Shown here: piece by piece, positions 1 through 6,807 of the stretch | How the letters are laid out: each line of letters begins with the position of its first letter | Position numbering within the stretch: position 1 is the first letter of the stretch | Origin: an uncultured Planctomycetaceae bacterium | Lineage (GTDB): Bacteria > Planctomycetota > Planctomycetia > Planctomycetales > Planctomycetaceae | DNA length: 10,954 nt | Assembly (NCBI GenBank): GCA_937975745.1 | Contig: CALJUK010000784.1 | Location: 1 to 10,954, forward strand | Reading direction: 5' to 3' | Notes under the pieces: model-generated | Told to the model about the DNA's origin: nothing | Databases searched by the model: none | What the model saw: only the letters and a program-made list of their open reading frames with translations | Translations under genes and position numbers: made by a program

Positions 1-347
1 TCGGGCGGCATCCGCTCGAACTCGTCGGCCGTCACGCGCCGCAGGAGTTCGCTCGCTTCCGGATGACGAGATGTGATCGCTCGGCTTCCGGACTCAAGCA
101 GCGCGGTGGCTGCCTCGCGACTGTCCAGCCTCAGGCCGGCCTCCGCCTGCCCCGGACCGTGACATTGAATGCACTTTGACGCCAGAAGCGGCTGGATCTG
201 CGTGGCGAAATCGATACCGCTCGACTCGTCGTTGCCAATTGCTGAGGGCGGCGTCACCAGACACACCAAGACCAACAGCCCAGCCAGAATTCCCGGTGAT
301 GGCAGCCATATTGGCGGCATCGCTGGACATTGTTCCGGACGGATCAC
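1..347 (-). CDS. Secreted planctomycete cytochrome c (PSCyt1-type) domain protein, N-terminal part
   Basis: The reading frame begins at GTG 347 and leaves the window after 115 codons, so only the N-terminus is seen. After a short N-region there is a hydrophobic segment (residues about 19-31, rich in Leu/Val) ending near PPSA, which reads as a signal peptide. Residues 45-63 read GIDFATQIQPLLASKCIQCH, with a CxxCH haem-binding motif at 59-63, followed by GPGQAEAGLRLDSREAA and ending in FERMPP. This is the typical layout of the planctomycete cytochrome C (PSCyt1) domain, usually followed by large DUF1549/DUF1553 domains that would lie outside the window. The GTG start is preferred because AGGAG lies 7 nt upstream and the GTGA overlaps the stop of the regulator gene, implying translational coupling. 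ATG 320 is the alternative but has no good ribosome binding site. The role is probably extracytoplasmic electron transfer or substrate oxidation; the substrate is unknown. Confidence 0.85.
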   Translation of the reverse strand, partial: MIRPEQCPAMPPIWLPSPGILAGLLVLVCLVTPPSAIGNDESSGIDFATQIQPLLASKCIQCHGPGQAEAGLRLDSREAATALLESGSRAITSRHPEASELLRRVTADEFERMPP

Positions 348-1114
348 GATCGAGCTCCTGATTCGGTAGGAGACAAGCGCCCCCAGATTCGCCGGAGCAG
401 GGCATCATACGCGTATTGCAGATGCTGCCGCATGCGGTCTGCTGCCAGGTCGGCATCGCCCCGTAACAACGCATCGTACAGTTCGTGATGCGCGCTGCGG
501 GCCACGTCGATGCGATCGGCGGTCCACGGAACCTGAGCGAGATGCGGGCGGATCAGACCCAACAACGATTTCAGAATGGAGACCTGAACCGGATTCCCGG
601 AGAGTTCGGCAATCTGCACATGAAACCGGATGTCGGCATCCATCAACAACTGCCACGTTTCCTCCGTGTCAGTCGTCTGCACCTGATCGAGGGCCGCATC
701 GATTGCATCGAGAGACTCTCGCAGCGGCAGCAGGTCCTCCAAACGGCGACGCGACGCGGCTTTGGCCGCCGCATCAACTTCGACCAACTGCCGACTTTCG
801 AGCAAATGAAAAAGGTTGTGGTCCAGTTGCACCAACGACGCGGCCAAAGCATCGGGAAAATCACCCAGCAACGGTTCGCACGTGAAGGACTGCACGAAGA
901 CACCACTGCGGGGGAGAATCTTCACCAGTCCCATCGCCTGAACCTGTTGCAGAGCATCGCGGACAATGCTGGCATTGGACTGCAGCTTCTCCGCCAGGCT
1001 GCGAATCGACGGCAGACGGTCTCCCAGCGACAACTCGCCACTTTGGATGTAGCGAATCAGACTCTGTGCAACATCTCGTGTATCGGACGTTTTTACCTGC
1101 GTGGCCACAGCCAA
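344..1114 (-). CDS. GntR-family transcriptional regulator, FadR/FCD subfamily
   Basis: This 256-residue protein has the size and layout of FadR-subfamily GntR regulators. Residues about 12-75 form the winged helix-turn-helix, with the hallmark stretch LPSIRSLAEKL, then the recognition-helix region SNASIVRDALQQVQAMGLV and a wing reading ILPRSGVFV. Residues about 95-245 are the all-helical FCD ligand-binding domain. Asp161, His165, His209 or His210, and His231 have the spacing of the metal-binding Asp/His/His/His set of FCD domains, so the effector site appears intact. The start is TTG 1114 (TTGGCTGTGGCC), supported by GGAG about 8 nt upstream; no ATG fits. Its stop overlaps the start of the cytochrome-domain gene, so the two are almost certainly co-transcribed. 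It is probably a repressor of itself and that gene, released by a carboxylic acid ligand, although the ligand cannot be read from the sequence. Confidence 0.93.
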   Translation of the reverse strand: MAVATQVKTSDTRDVAQSLIRYIQSGELSLGDRLPSIRSLAEKLQSNASIVRDALQQVQAMGLVKILPRSGVFVQSFTCEPLLGDFPDALAASLVQLDHNLFHLLESRQLVEVDAAAKAASRRRLEDLLPLRESLDAIDAALDQVQTTDTEETWQLLMDADIRFHVQIAELSGNPVQVSILKSLLGLIRPHLAQVPWTADRIDVARSAHHELYDALLRGDADLAADRMRQHLQYAYDALLRRIWGRLSPTESGARS

Positions 1115-1130
1115 GAGACTCTCTCCAATA

Positions 1131-1168
1131 ACTGATAATCAGTGATAATCTGATAGAGGTACCTGATA
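1131..1168 (-). promoter_or_regulatory. Candidate GntR operator: four TATCA repeats and a 13-bp dyad
   Basis: Between the -10 box and the ribosome binding site, the plus strand carries TGATA at 1133-1137, 1143-1147, 1151-1155 and 1164-1168, which reads TATCA on the minus strand. The first copy lies in a perfect odd dyad, ACTGAT-A-ATCAGT (1131-1143), and an 8-bp palindrome AGGTACCT (1157-1164) covers the predicted transcription start. Repeated short half-sites overlapping the start of its own transcript are what autoregulating GntR/FCD repressors usually use. Which of the elements is the true half-site is not decided by the sequence. Confidence 0.55.
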
Positions 1169-1195
1169 TTAAACTGCGAATTCAAGGGTTGTCAA
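1166..1195 (-). promoter_or_regulatory. Sigma-70-like promoter of the gntR operon
   Basis: On the minus strand TTGACA (1195-1190) is followed after 18 bp by TAATAT (1171-1166). The -35 box matches the consensus perfectly and the -10 box matches at five of six positions. The predicted transcription start is near 1159, giving a leader of about 45 nt before the TTG codon. The region is clearly more AT-rich than its surroundings. Housekeeping promoters in planctomycetes are not well defined, so the call rests on similarity to the general bacterial consensus. Confidence 0.7.
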
Positions 1196-1551
1196 GAAAG
1201 TTCTACGACAGGCGTTCTCGGGCCAGTTCCCCTGCATCCTATCTGATCATCACATCCGAAACAGATATCCCATGCCCGCCGGTGACCTGGGGCTCACTTA
1301 CAGACTGTCCCGTTGCGGCGAGACCCGCCCAAGACCACTTCGACAAAGCCCTAACACGCACAACCTCATTCTGACATGCCGCAGCAATCCAGTCCGACTG
1401 TTCTCCACGACCGTTCCCCCAGCCACTTGCCAGACGGACGTTGGTCCTGTTGAATGCGAGAAGTTGAATATCACCCCACATGCGTGACGACGCCGTTGCC
1501 AAAGGTTGCGACGCATCGGATCCTGGTCCCAATCTGTTTCGTGGAGTCTCC

Positions 1552-2490
1552 ATGCCGACCTTATCCTCACCGCATACTCCTGCACGGCGGTTGTCCATTT
1601 GGCTGATGTCACTGACCGCGATGGCCTGGACCGCAGTGTCAACGTTCGCTGCGGAACCGACGGCCGTCAAACTCTGGCCCGGAGCGGTGCCACATCAGTC
1701 GACAGACACCAAGCGGGAGATCGTTTCGGAAATGCATCCCAAGATCGGCACGAAAGTCACGCTGGTGACAGAGCCGACGTTGACGATCTATCCCGCTCCC
1801 GAGGATCGCAACACGGGAACAGCCGTCGTGATTGCTCCCGGCGGTGGTTACAACATCCTGGCGTACGATCTCGAAGGTGTGGAAGTGGCCCGCTGGCTGA
1901 ACGATATCGGCGTGACCGCCTTGGTGCTGCACTACCGCGTTCCCCGCAGCAAAACTCTTGAGAAACACGAAGTCGCACTCGTTGATGCACAGCGTGCGAT
2001 GCGCGTCGCCCGGCAGCACGCGAGCGAATGGGGATACCGGCCCGATCGGATCGGGATGCTCGGCTTCAGTGCCGGTGGTCATCTGACAGCAATGACCGGG
2101 ACGAGCTTTCACCAGAAGACGTACTACGGAGTCGACATGGCCGACGAGATCTCCCCGCGACCCGACTTTCTGATTTTGATCTATCCAGCCTATCTGCTGG
2201 TGGACGAGAAGACGCTGACCCTCTCCCCCGAAGTTCAAGTTCCCAGCGATGCACCACCTGCATTTCTGGTCCATGCGGGAGACGACCCCCACACTGCATT
2301 GGGAAGTCTGGCGCTCTATAAGGCATTCAAATCGGCAGGCCTCTCCGCCGAATTACACATTTACCCGGACGGAGGCCACGGTTACGGACTGCGGCCGACC
2401 AGATTCACCGTCACCAGTTGGCCCGATCGGGCAGAGGCCTGGATGGGAAGCCAAGGGTTGCTACATTCGGCGGAGGACAACGGCACGTAG
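1552..2490 (+). CDS. Secreted alpha/beta hydrolase (acetyl-esterase/BD-FAE type)
   Basis: The 312-residue product has a positively charged start (PARRLS), a hydrophobic core (about residues 14-31) and a likely signal-peptidase site at TFAA-EP (34/35), so it is probably exported. The mature part is an alpha/beta hydrolase. APGGGY (95-100) is the oxyanion-hole loop, GFSAGGH (171-177) carries the nucleophile Ser173, HAGDDP (241-246) carries the acidic residue Asp244 or Asp245, and YPDGGHGYG (271-279) carries His276. This order and these motifs resemble secreted esterases that deacetylate plant or algal polysaccharides, often annotated as acetyl xylan esterase or BD-FAE-like. The precise substrate is inferred only. 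ATG 1552 is chosen because GGAG lies 5 nt upstream and the signal peptide starts there; the frame stays open to 1480 with no leader-like sequence. The metallophosphatase gene follows after 104 bp and could be co-transcribed. Confidence 0.9.
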   Translation: MPTLSSPHTPARRLSIWLMSLTAMAWTAVSTFAAEPTAVKLWPGAVPHQSTDTKREIVSEMHPKIGTKVTLVTEPTLTIYPAPEDRNTGTAVVIAPGGGYNILAYDLEGVEVARWLNDIGVTALVLHYRVPRSKTLEKHEVALVDAQRAMRVARQHASEWGYRPDRIGMLGFSAGGHLTAMTGTSFHQKTYYGVDMADEISPRPDFLILIYPAYLLVDEKTLTLSPEVQVPSDAPPAFLVHAGDDPHTALGSLALYKAFKSAGLSAELHIYPDGGHGYGLRPTRFTVTSWPDRAEAWMGSQGLLHSAEDNGT

Positions 2491-2594
2491 CGACTCGAAC
2501 AGAACCATCGGAAACGGTGTGATGGCCAACTTCCAGAACGATTCGAGCAGAACTGTGCGAGCAGTGAAACGCACCCTGAGAAAGGACTCCTCAC

Positions 2595-4445
2595 ATGATT
2601 CGCCCCCTGTTGATTGGCTTGGCGATCTGCGGACTGGCGGTGACAGCCCACGCCTCTTCGGACGATGACGGGCCGGACCCACTTTCTCCCCGGGGTAAAA
2701 GGGAACCGTTGATTATTCCCGATGTCGGACCCGCAGATCAGATCTGCTTTGCCCTGTACACCGTCGAAAACGACATTTTGAAGCTGTCGGCCCAGTTGTA
2801 TCCTCTGCCGAACGGAGCGCCCCGCGTTGTCCGCTTGGAGACAGAGCAGAACGGCCAGTGGAAGGAAATCGCGCGGACGAAGATCGACGAGAAAGGCTGG
2901 ATGGGCGTTTTTCGTGTCGAGAACTGGGACCATTCGCGGGACCACCACTATCGCGTGGCCCACGGCACGGAGGCGTTTTACGACGGGACGATCCGTCGCA
3001 ATCCAAGCGACAAGGACGAGATCGTCGTGGCGGCCTTCACGGGGAACTCCAACTCCGACCGTGGTCCCCGCCCGGATATTATTGCCAACCTGAAGGTGCA
3101 AGATCCCGACCTGCTGTTTTTCTCCGGGGATCAATCGTACGACCACGAAGGACACACGGCTGCCTGGCTGCTGTTCGGCCGACAGTTTGGCGAGATCATC
3201 CGCGACCGGCCAACCATCACCATCCCCGATGACCACGACGTCGGCCAGGGAAACTTGTGGGGCGAAGGAGGGGTGGCATCGCATCGCCGCGACGGTGCCG
3301 ACGGTGGCTACGTCATGCCGGCCGAGTACGTCAATTTGGTGCAGAAGGCACAGACCGCCCATCTGCCGGACCCGTACGATCCGACACCGGTCGGGCAGGG
3401 AATTACAGTCTATTACACGACATTGAATGTCGGCGGGATCGACTTCGCAATTGTCGAAGATCGCAAATGGAAGACCGGCCCGGCCGGTTTGATTCCTCCG
3501 CAGGGCCCCCGTCCGGACCACATCAACGATCCAAGCTACGACCGTCAGTCGATTGACGTCCCGGAGGCCCGCCTGCTCGGTGACCGGCAGTTGAAATTTC
3601 TACGTGAATGGGGCCAGAGCTGGGACGGGACCGAAATGAAAGTCGTTCTGTCACAAACCATTTTTGCCGGTGGAGCCCACATCCACGGAAGTTCGGGAAA
3701 CCGGTTGCTGGCAGACCTCGACTCGAATGGCTGGCCACAAACCGGGCGGAAACGCGCCTGGGAAGAAATTCGCCGCTGCTTTGGTTTCCATCTGGCGGGA
3801 GACCAGCACCTGGCAACCATCATTCATCATGGAATCAACGACTGGGAAGACTCGGGCTTCTCCTTTTGTGTTCCCTCCATCGTCAACTATTACGGCCGGT
3901 GGTGGTGGCCTGTTGAAAAGCCGATGGCCCACGACCCACAGAACTCGCTTCGCTTTACCGGCCGATATTACGACGGGTTGGGAAACAAACTGACAATGCA
4001 CGCCTATGCCAATCCGACGGACGAGAACTTCAAGGCAGCCGGCTACGGGCTGGTCCGGTTCCACAAGCCAACGCGCAAAATCACCATGGAATGTTGGCCT
4101 CGATTCGTCGACGTCACCAAAGAGGAGGCACGGCAGTTTCCCGGCTGGCCGAAGACGATCCACCAGCAAGACAATTACGGCCGCACCGCCATCGCGTATC
4201 TCCCGACGGTCAAAGTGACCGGCCTGCAAGACCCGGTGATTCAACTTGTCGAAGACTACACCGGAGAGATTGTGTACACGCTTCGGATCCGAGGGACATC
4301 GCTGCGTCCAAAGGTTTTCAAAGAGGGAACCTATACCGTGACAGTCAGTGATGGAAAGCCGGAGCCCAATGGCTGTTCGAAAACACTCTCAGGCGTTAGG
4401 ACGATCGCGGGAGATGTGGAACAGACGTTGTCAGTCGACTTCTGA
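2595..4445 (+). CDS. Secreted PhoD-like metallophosphatase
   Basis: This 616-residue protein starts with a signal peptide (MIRPLLIGLAICGLAVTAHA, cleavage likely after residue 20). Residues about 45-135 form a beta-rich N-terminal domain, and 142-430 form the metallophosphatase core: FFSGDQSYDH (175-184), ITIPDDHDVGQGN (208-220), VVLSQTIFAGGAH (350-362) and HLAGDQHLAT (399-408). These fit the PhoD-like alkaline phosphatase/phosphodiesterase family, which uses a bimetallic centre. The first conserved strand reads AAFTGN (146-151), where family members often have a Cys that ligates iron; no Cys is seen there. Residues about 530-616 look like an extra C-terminal beta domain. AAGGA 8 nt upstream supports the ATG. 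The role is presumably release of phosphate from organic phosphoesters outside the cytoplasm, perhaps with the neighbouring secreted esterase. Phosphate-responsive regulation is not evident in the 104-bp gap upstream. Confidence 0.9.
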   Translation: MIRPLLIGLAICGLAVTAHASSDDDGPDPLSPRGKREPLIIPDVGPADQICFALYTVENDILKLSAQLYPLPNGAPRVVRLETEQNGQWKEIARTKIDEKGWMGVFRVENWDHSRDHHYRVAHGTEAFYDGTIRRNPSDKDEIVVAAFTGNSNSDRGPRPDIIANLKVQDPDLLFFSGDQSYDHEGHTAAWLLFGRQFGEIIRDRPTITIPDDHDVGQGNLWGEGGVASHRRDGADGGYVMPAEYVNLVQKAQTAHLPDPYDPTPVGQGITVYYTTLNVGGIDFAIVEDRKWKTGPAGLIPPQGPRPDHINDPSYDRQSIDVPEARLLGDRQLKFLREWGQSWDGTEMKVVLSQTIFAGGAHIHGSSGNRLLADLDSNGWPQTGRKRAWEEIRRCFGFHLAGDQHLATIIHHGINDWEDSGFSFCVPSIVNYYGRWWWPVEKPMAHDPQNSLRFTGRYYDGLGNKLTMHAYANPTDENFKAAGYGLVRFHKPTRKITMECWPRFVDVTKEEARQFPGWPKTIHQQDNYGRTAIAYLPTVKVTGLQDPVIQLVEDYTGEIVYTLRIRGTSLRPKVFKEGTYTVTVSDGKPEPNGCSKTLSGVRTIAGDVEQTLSVDF

Positions 4446-4634
4446 TTCGTGCAGCAGTCGATCCCGTCCACCCGAGCCCCACACCGATCGGCCTTCGCAG
4501 CGACAGCCGTTTCCGCTAGACTCGGTCGGTTGGCCGTCCACCGATGTCAGGCGCACAGGCGAGGCCAGCAGAGGCGCGTGTCGCTGGATTTGTCCGAGCG
4601 GCATTGCACCGACAGCCGTTTGCAACAATTGATT

Positions 4635-4639
4635 GGAGG
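4635..4639 (+). promoter_or_regulatory. Ribosome binding site deciding the GTG start of the diguanylate cyclase
   Basis: GGAGG is placed 9 nt before GTG 4649. It is the only strong Shine-Dalgarno match near any in-frame start of this gene and argues against the longer ATG 4544 form. Confidence 0.7.
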
Positions 4640-4648
4640 CGGGCGATC

Positions 4649-5596
4649 GTGCCAGCAACGCAGCCAGAGGCCACTCGGTTTCGCCCACTACGTAAGATGC
4701 AGCCGTTACCGTTGCATCTACAGAGGAGCGTCGGGATCGGCGGTGGGCTCGTGTGCCTGCTAGCGGGAGGGCTGGAATGGCGGATCGGTCCGCCGACAGA
4801 CTCAACACTGTTGTACCTTCCCGCCGTCACAGTCGTCGCCTGGTACTGTGGCAGCCGTTGGGCAATCGCCCTTGTGGGCCTTGCATCTGCCTTCGGTGCC
4901 GGATTCGCCATCGCTAACGGCGTTCCCACTTCGTTACTGTTGTGGGGCGTGGTTTCGCGAAGTCTGCTGCTGGGATGCCTGGGACTTGGACTGGCACAGT
5001 GGAACAAGGCGCGGCATCGCGTCCGCTACCTCTCCCGAACCGATCTGCTCACCGGTCTCGCCAATCGGCGGCTGCTGGAAGAACAAATCGAGGCCGAATT
5101 GAGTCGCACGCGCCGTCAGCCGTCGGCTATCAGCCTGGCGTTCGTCGACTGCGATCAGTTCAAGCAACTTAATGATCAGTTCGGCCATCCGGTCGGAGAT
5201 GATCTGCTGGTTCGGATCGCTGATGTGCTTCGCGAGAACATTCGCGACTACGACACCGCGGCGCGTGTCGGTGGCGACGAATTTGCCATTCTATTTCCCG
5301 AAACGTCCACCGACGATGCAACCGCTGCCGCCGAACGGCTGCACGAGCGTCTTCAGCAGTGCTCGCATACTGCACACTGGGACGCGTCCTTCAGCATCGG
5401 TGTCGCTACGTTCGAAGAACCACCCAACAACGCGCGCGAGCTAATCGCGGCCGCTGATTCGCTGATGTACGAGGTCAAGCGCACCAGCGGAAATGCGATC
5501 CGCCACAATAGCTTCCCGGCAAAGGCTCCGGCCGGCCCCGATTCGGCCGAGTTCACTTCGACGGCGGCGGGGTCGGCTCCAGGTATTGCACACTGA
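4649..5596 (+). CDS. Membrane-anchored GGDEF-domain diguanylate cyclase
   Basis: The 315-residue protein makes cyclic di-GMP from two GTP. After about 25 polar and basic residues there are four likely membrane segments (about 27-44, 52-67, 71-89 and 94-116), an uncharacterised integral-membrane sensor rather than a named domain. The GGDEF domain spans about 128-280: RTDLLTGLANRR (130-141), VDCDQFKQLND (166-176) with a metal-binding Asp, FGHPVGDD (178-185), RVGGDEF (206-212), SIGVA (249-253) and ADSLMYEVK (269-277). The active site is canonical. RDYD (199-202) lies five residues before GGDEF, which is the RxxD product-inhibition site. GTG 4649 is the preferred start because GGAGG sits 9 nt upstream; ATG 4544 and ATG 4697 lack a ribosome binding site. 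The last 44 bp overlap the end of the convergent egtD gene. Confidence 0.92.
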   Translation: MPATQPEATRFRPLRKMQPLPLHLQRSVGIGGGLVCLLAGGLEWRIGPPTDSTLLYLPAVTVVAWYCGSRWAIALVGLASAFGAGFAIANGVPTSLLLWGVVSRSLLLGCLGLGLAQWNKARHRVRYLSRTDLLTGLANRRLLEEQIEAELSRTRRQPSAISLAFVDCDQFKQLNDQFGHPVGDDLLVRIADVLRENIRDYDTAARVGGDEFAILFPETSTDDATAAAERLHERLQQCSHTAHWDASFSIGVATFEEPPNNARELIAAADSLMYEVKRTSGNAIRHNSFPAKAPAGPDSAEFTSTAAGSAPGIAH

Positions 5597-6527
5597 AGTG
5601 ATTCTGGCTGTCAGTCCAGACGTCGCAGACAGTCCATCCCGCTGTTGCCGCCAGCGCTGCAAAGCGTTCGAGTGTATACTTGTGGCTGTTTTCGGTGTGG
5701 ATCGACTCGCCGGCTTCGAAGCCGAACTCGACCCCGTCCACCGCAACCGTCTGGTCTTCGCCGCTGACCAGATGCATCTCGATGCGAGAGTGATCGGGAT
5801 TAAAACGCCCCTCGTGCCGGAAACGGTCCACATCAAAGTTGGCGTCCAGTTCCCTGTTGATGCGCCTCAACAGGTTCAAATTGAACTCGGCCGTCACGCC
5901 GTCCGCATCGTTATAGGCGGGTTCAATGATGTTGACGTCTTTTAACATATCAACTCCAACAACCAATCCGCCATCGTGACCACACAGTTCAGCCATCGAA
6001 CGCAGCAAGTCGGCCGCCGCGGCTGGAAGAAAGTTGCCGATCGTCGATCCGGGAAAATAAGCGATTGTCCGCTCGCCGTTCGGAACTTCTTCGTCAAGTT
6101 CGAATGGCCGCGTGAAGTCGGCATGAACCGGATGGACTTCGAGAGCCGGAAAGCGGTCGTCGAGAACCTGCGCGAGTTCTTTCAACGGAGCGGGGGAAAT
6201 TTCGACCGGGACGTAGGCCACGGGAGAATGGAGCGATCCCAACAGGAGCGAAGCCTTATGACTGCTGCCGCTACCATATTCGACAACGCGACAATCCCGC
6301 CCCAACCTGCAGGCGATGTCCGCCCCGTGATCTTCCAGAATCTGCAGTTCGGTCCGTGTGGGATAGTATTCGGGTAATTCGCAAATCTGCTCGAACAACT
6401 CCGAGCCGCGTTGATCGTACAGATACTTCGCCGGGATTGATTTCTGCGGTTGCGATAACCCCGAAATAACATCCTCCAGAAAGCGACTGACGTCCGTAGT
6501 ACTGCCTGATTGCTGTGTCGATGACAT
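5553..6527 (-). CDS. egtD: L-histidine N-alpha-methyltransferase EgtD
   Basis: The 324-residue protein matches EgtD, the SAM-dependent enzyme that trimethylates histidine to hercynine in ergothioneine synthesis. Visible family signatures are YLYDQRGSELFEQICELPEY (35-54) followed by YPTRTE, the SAM loop VEYGSGSSHK (82-91), AYFPGSTIGNF (156-166), GVDMLKD (191-197), YNDADGVTAEFN (205-216) and ESIHTENSHKYT (274-285). Glu279 and Ser281 correspond to the Glu and Ser that bind histidine in mycobacterial EgtD, and the Tyr-Tyr pair and the GVTAEFN stretch are also present, so activity is likely. The start is ATG 6527, with GGAAGG about 6 nt upstream. No egtB (sulfoxide synthase) or egtE is next to it. 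It stands alone between leuB and the convergent diguanylate cyclase gene, so the pathway partner must be elsewhere or absent. It is probably cytoplasmic. Confidence 0.95.
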   Translation of the reverse strand: MSSTQQSGSTTDVSRFLEDVISGLSQPQKSIPAKYLYDQRGSELFEQICELPEYYPTRTELQILEDHGADIACRLGRDCRVVEYGSGSSHKASLLLGSLHSPVAYVPVEISPAPLKELAQVLDDRFPALEVHPVHADFTRPFELDEEVPNGERTIAYFPGSTIGNFLPAAAADLLRSMAELCGHDGGLVVGVDMLKDVNIIEPAYNDADGVTAEFNLNLLRRINRELDANFDVDRFRHEGRFNPDHSRIEMHLVSGEDQTVAVDGVEFGFEAGESIHTENSHKYTLERFAALAATAGWTVCDVWTDSQNHFSVQYLEPTPPPSK

Positions 6528-6619
6528 GCGTTTCCTTCCGCCGTTGAGTGAGCACGCTGCAACATCGTGAGCGCGGTAGAGAAACGCGAGGATTTGATCG
6601 GACCCTCACGCCATTGGCA

Positions 6620-6647
6620 ACCCTAGCAGCTGACCATCAGGTGTCAA
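6620..6647 (-). promoter_or_regulatory. Possible promoter of egtD
   Basis: On the minus strand TTGACA (6647-6642) is a perfect -35 box, followed after 16 bp by TAGGGT (6625-6620), a weak -10 that keeps the first two bases and the final T. It lies about 90 bp upstream of the egtD ATG in the direction of transcription. A small hairpin, CGGAA-TCGCTG-TTCCG (6652-6667), lies just upstream. Confidence 0.4.
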
Positions 6648-6680
6648 TGTGCGGAATCGCTGTTCCGACTGAATGACGGA

Positions 6681-6720
6681 GGATTCACACGGTCGTAGCG
6701 GAATTCACACGATCGCAGCG
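6681..6720. repeat. Two tandem copies of a 20-bp unit between leuB and egtD
   Basis: GGATTCACACGGTCGTAGCG (6681-6700) is followed directly by GAATTCACACGATCGCAGCG (6701-6720), with 17 of 20 positions identical. The end of the second copy also forms the left arm of an inverted repeat, CAGCGGAT (6716-6723) with ATCCGCTG (6746-6753). It lies downstream of leuB and upstream of the candidate egtD promoter, so it could be a regulator site or an mRNA 3' element. Confidence 0.75.
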
Positions 6721-6807
6721 GATGACGTCGCAACCGCGCAGCGAAATCCGCTGACGACGCGAACGGGCCGTTGACGACACTCTCGCCCCAATTCTGAACC
6801 CCACGCA

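Larger units (their letters stand above)
1115..1551. other. Intergenic region between divergent gntR and the esterase gene
   Basis: About 437 bp without a convincing gene. The gntR-proximal part (1131-1195) holds the promoter and operator described separately. From about 1200 to 1551 I see no coding frame with a plausible product, no strong hairpin and no clear promoter. An AT-richer patch near 1441-1470 has two TTGAAT copies (1450-1455 and 1464-1469) that could be part of a promoter for the hydrolase, but the match is poor. Confidence 0.6.

Noticed and set aside
94..474. Minus-strand 126-codon frame overlapping the cytochrome-domain gene
   Set aside because: It is out of frame with both the CIQCH protein and GntR; the frame with signal peptide and haem motif is the real one.
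485..1135. Plus-strand open frame opposite gntR
   Set aside because: The opposite strand encodes a full GntR/FCD protein; the product here is Arg/Gln-rich with no motif.
1239..1670. Minus-strand 143-codon frame in the space before the esterase
   Set aside because: It overlaps the esterase signal peptide region, has no motif or ribosome binding site, and its composition is not protein-like.
1639..2292. Minus-strand open frame opposite the esterase
   Set aside because: It is a shadow of the alpha/beta hydrolase, whose catalytic motifs are intact on the plus strand.
2382..3521. Long minus-strand open frame (379 codons) opposite the phosphatase gene
   Set aside because: It is antisense to a clear PhoD-like protein with signal peptide and motifs; the antisense product has no recognisable domain and reflects GC-rich codon use.
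4446..4648. Possible c-di-GMP riboswitch before the diguanylate cyclase gene
   Set aside because: I looked for a GEMM-like conserved core and paired helices and could not recognise one; only scattered repeats are present.
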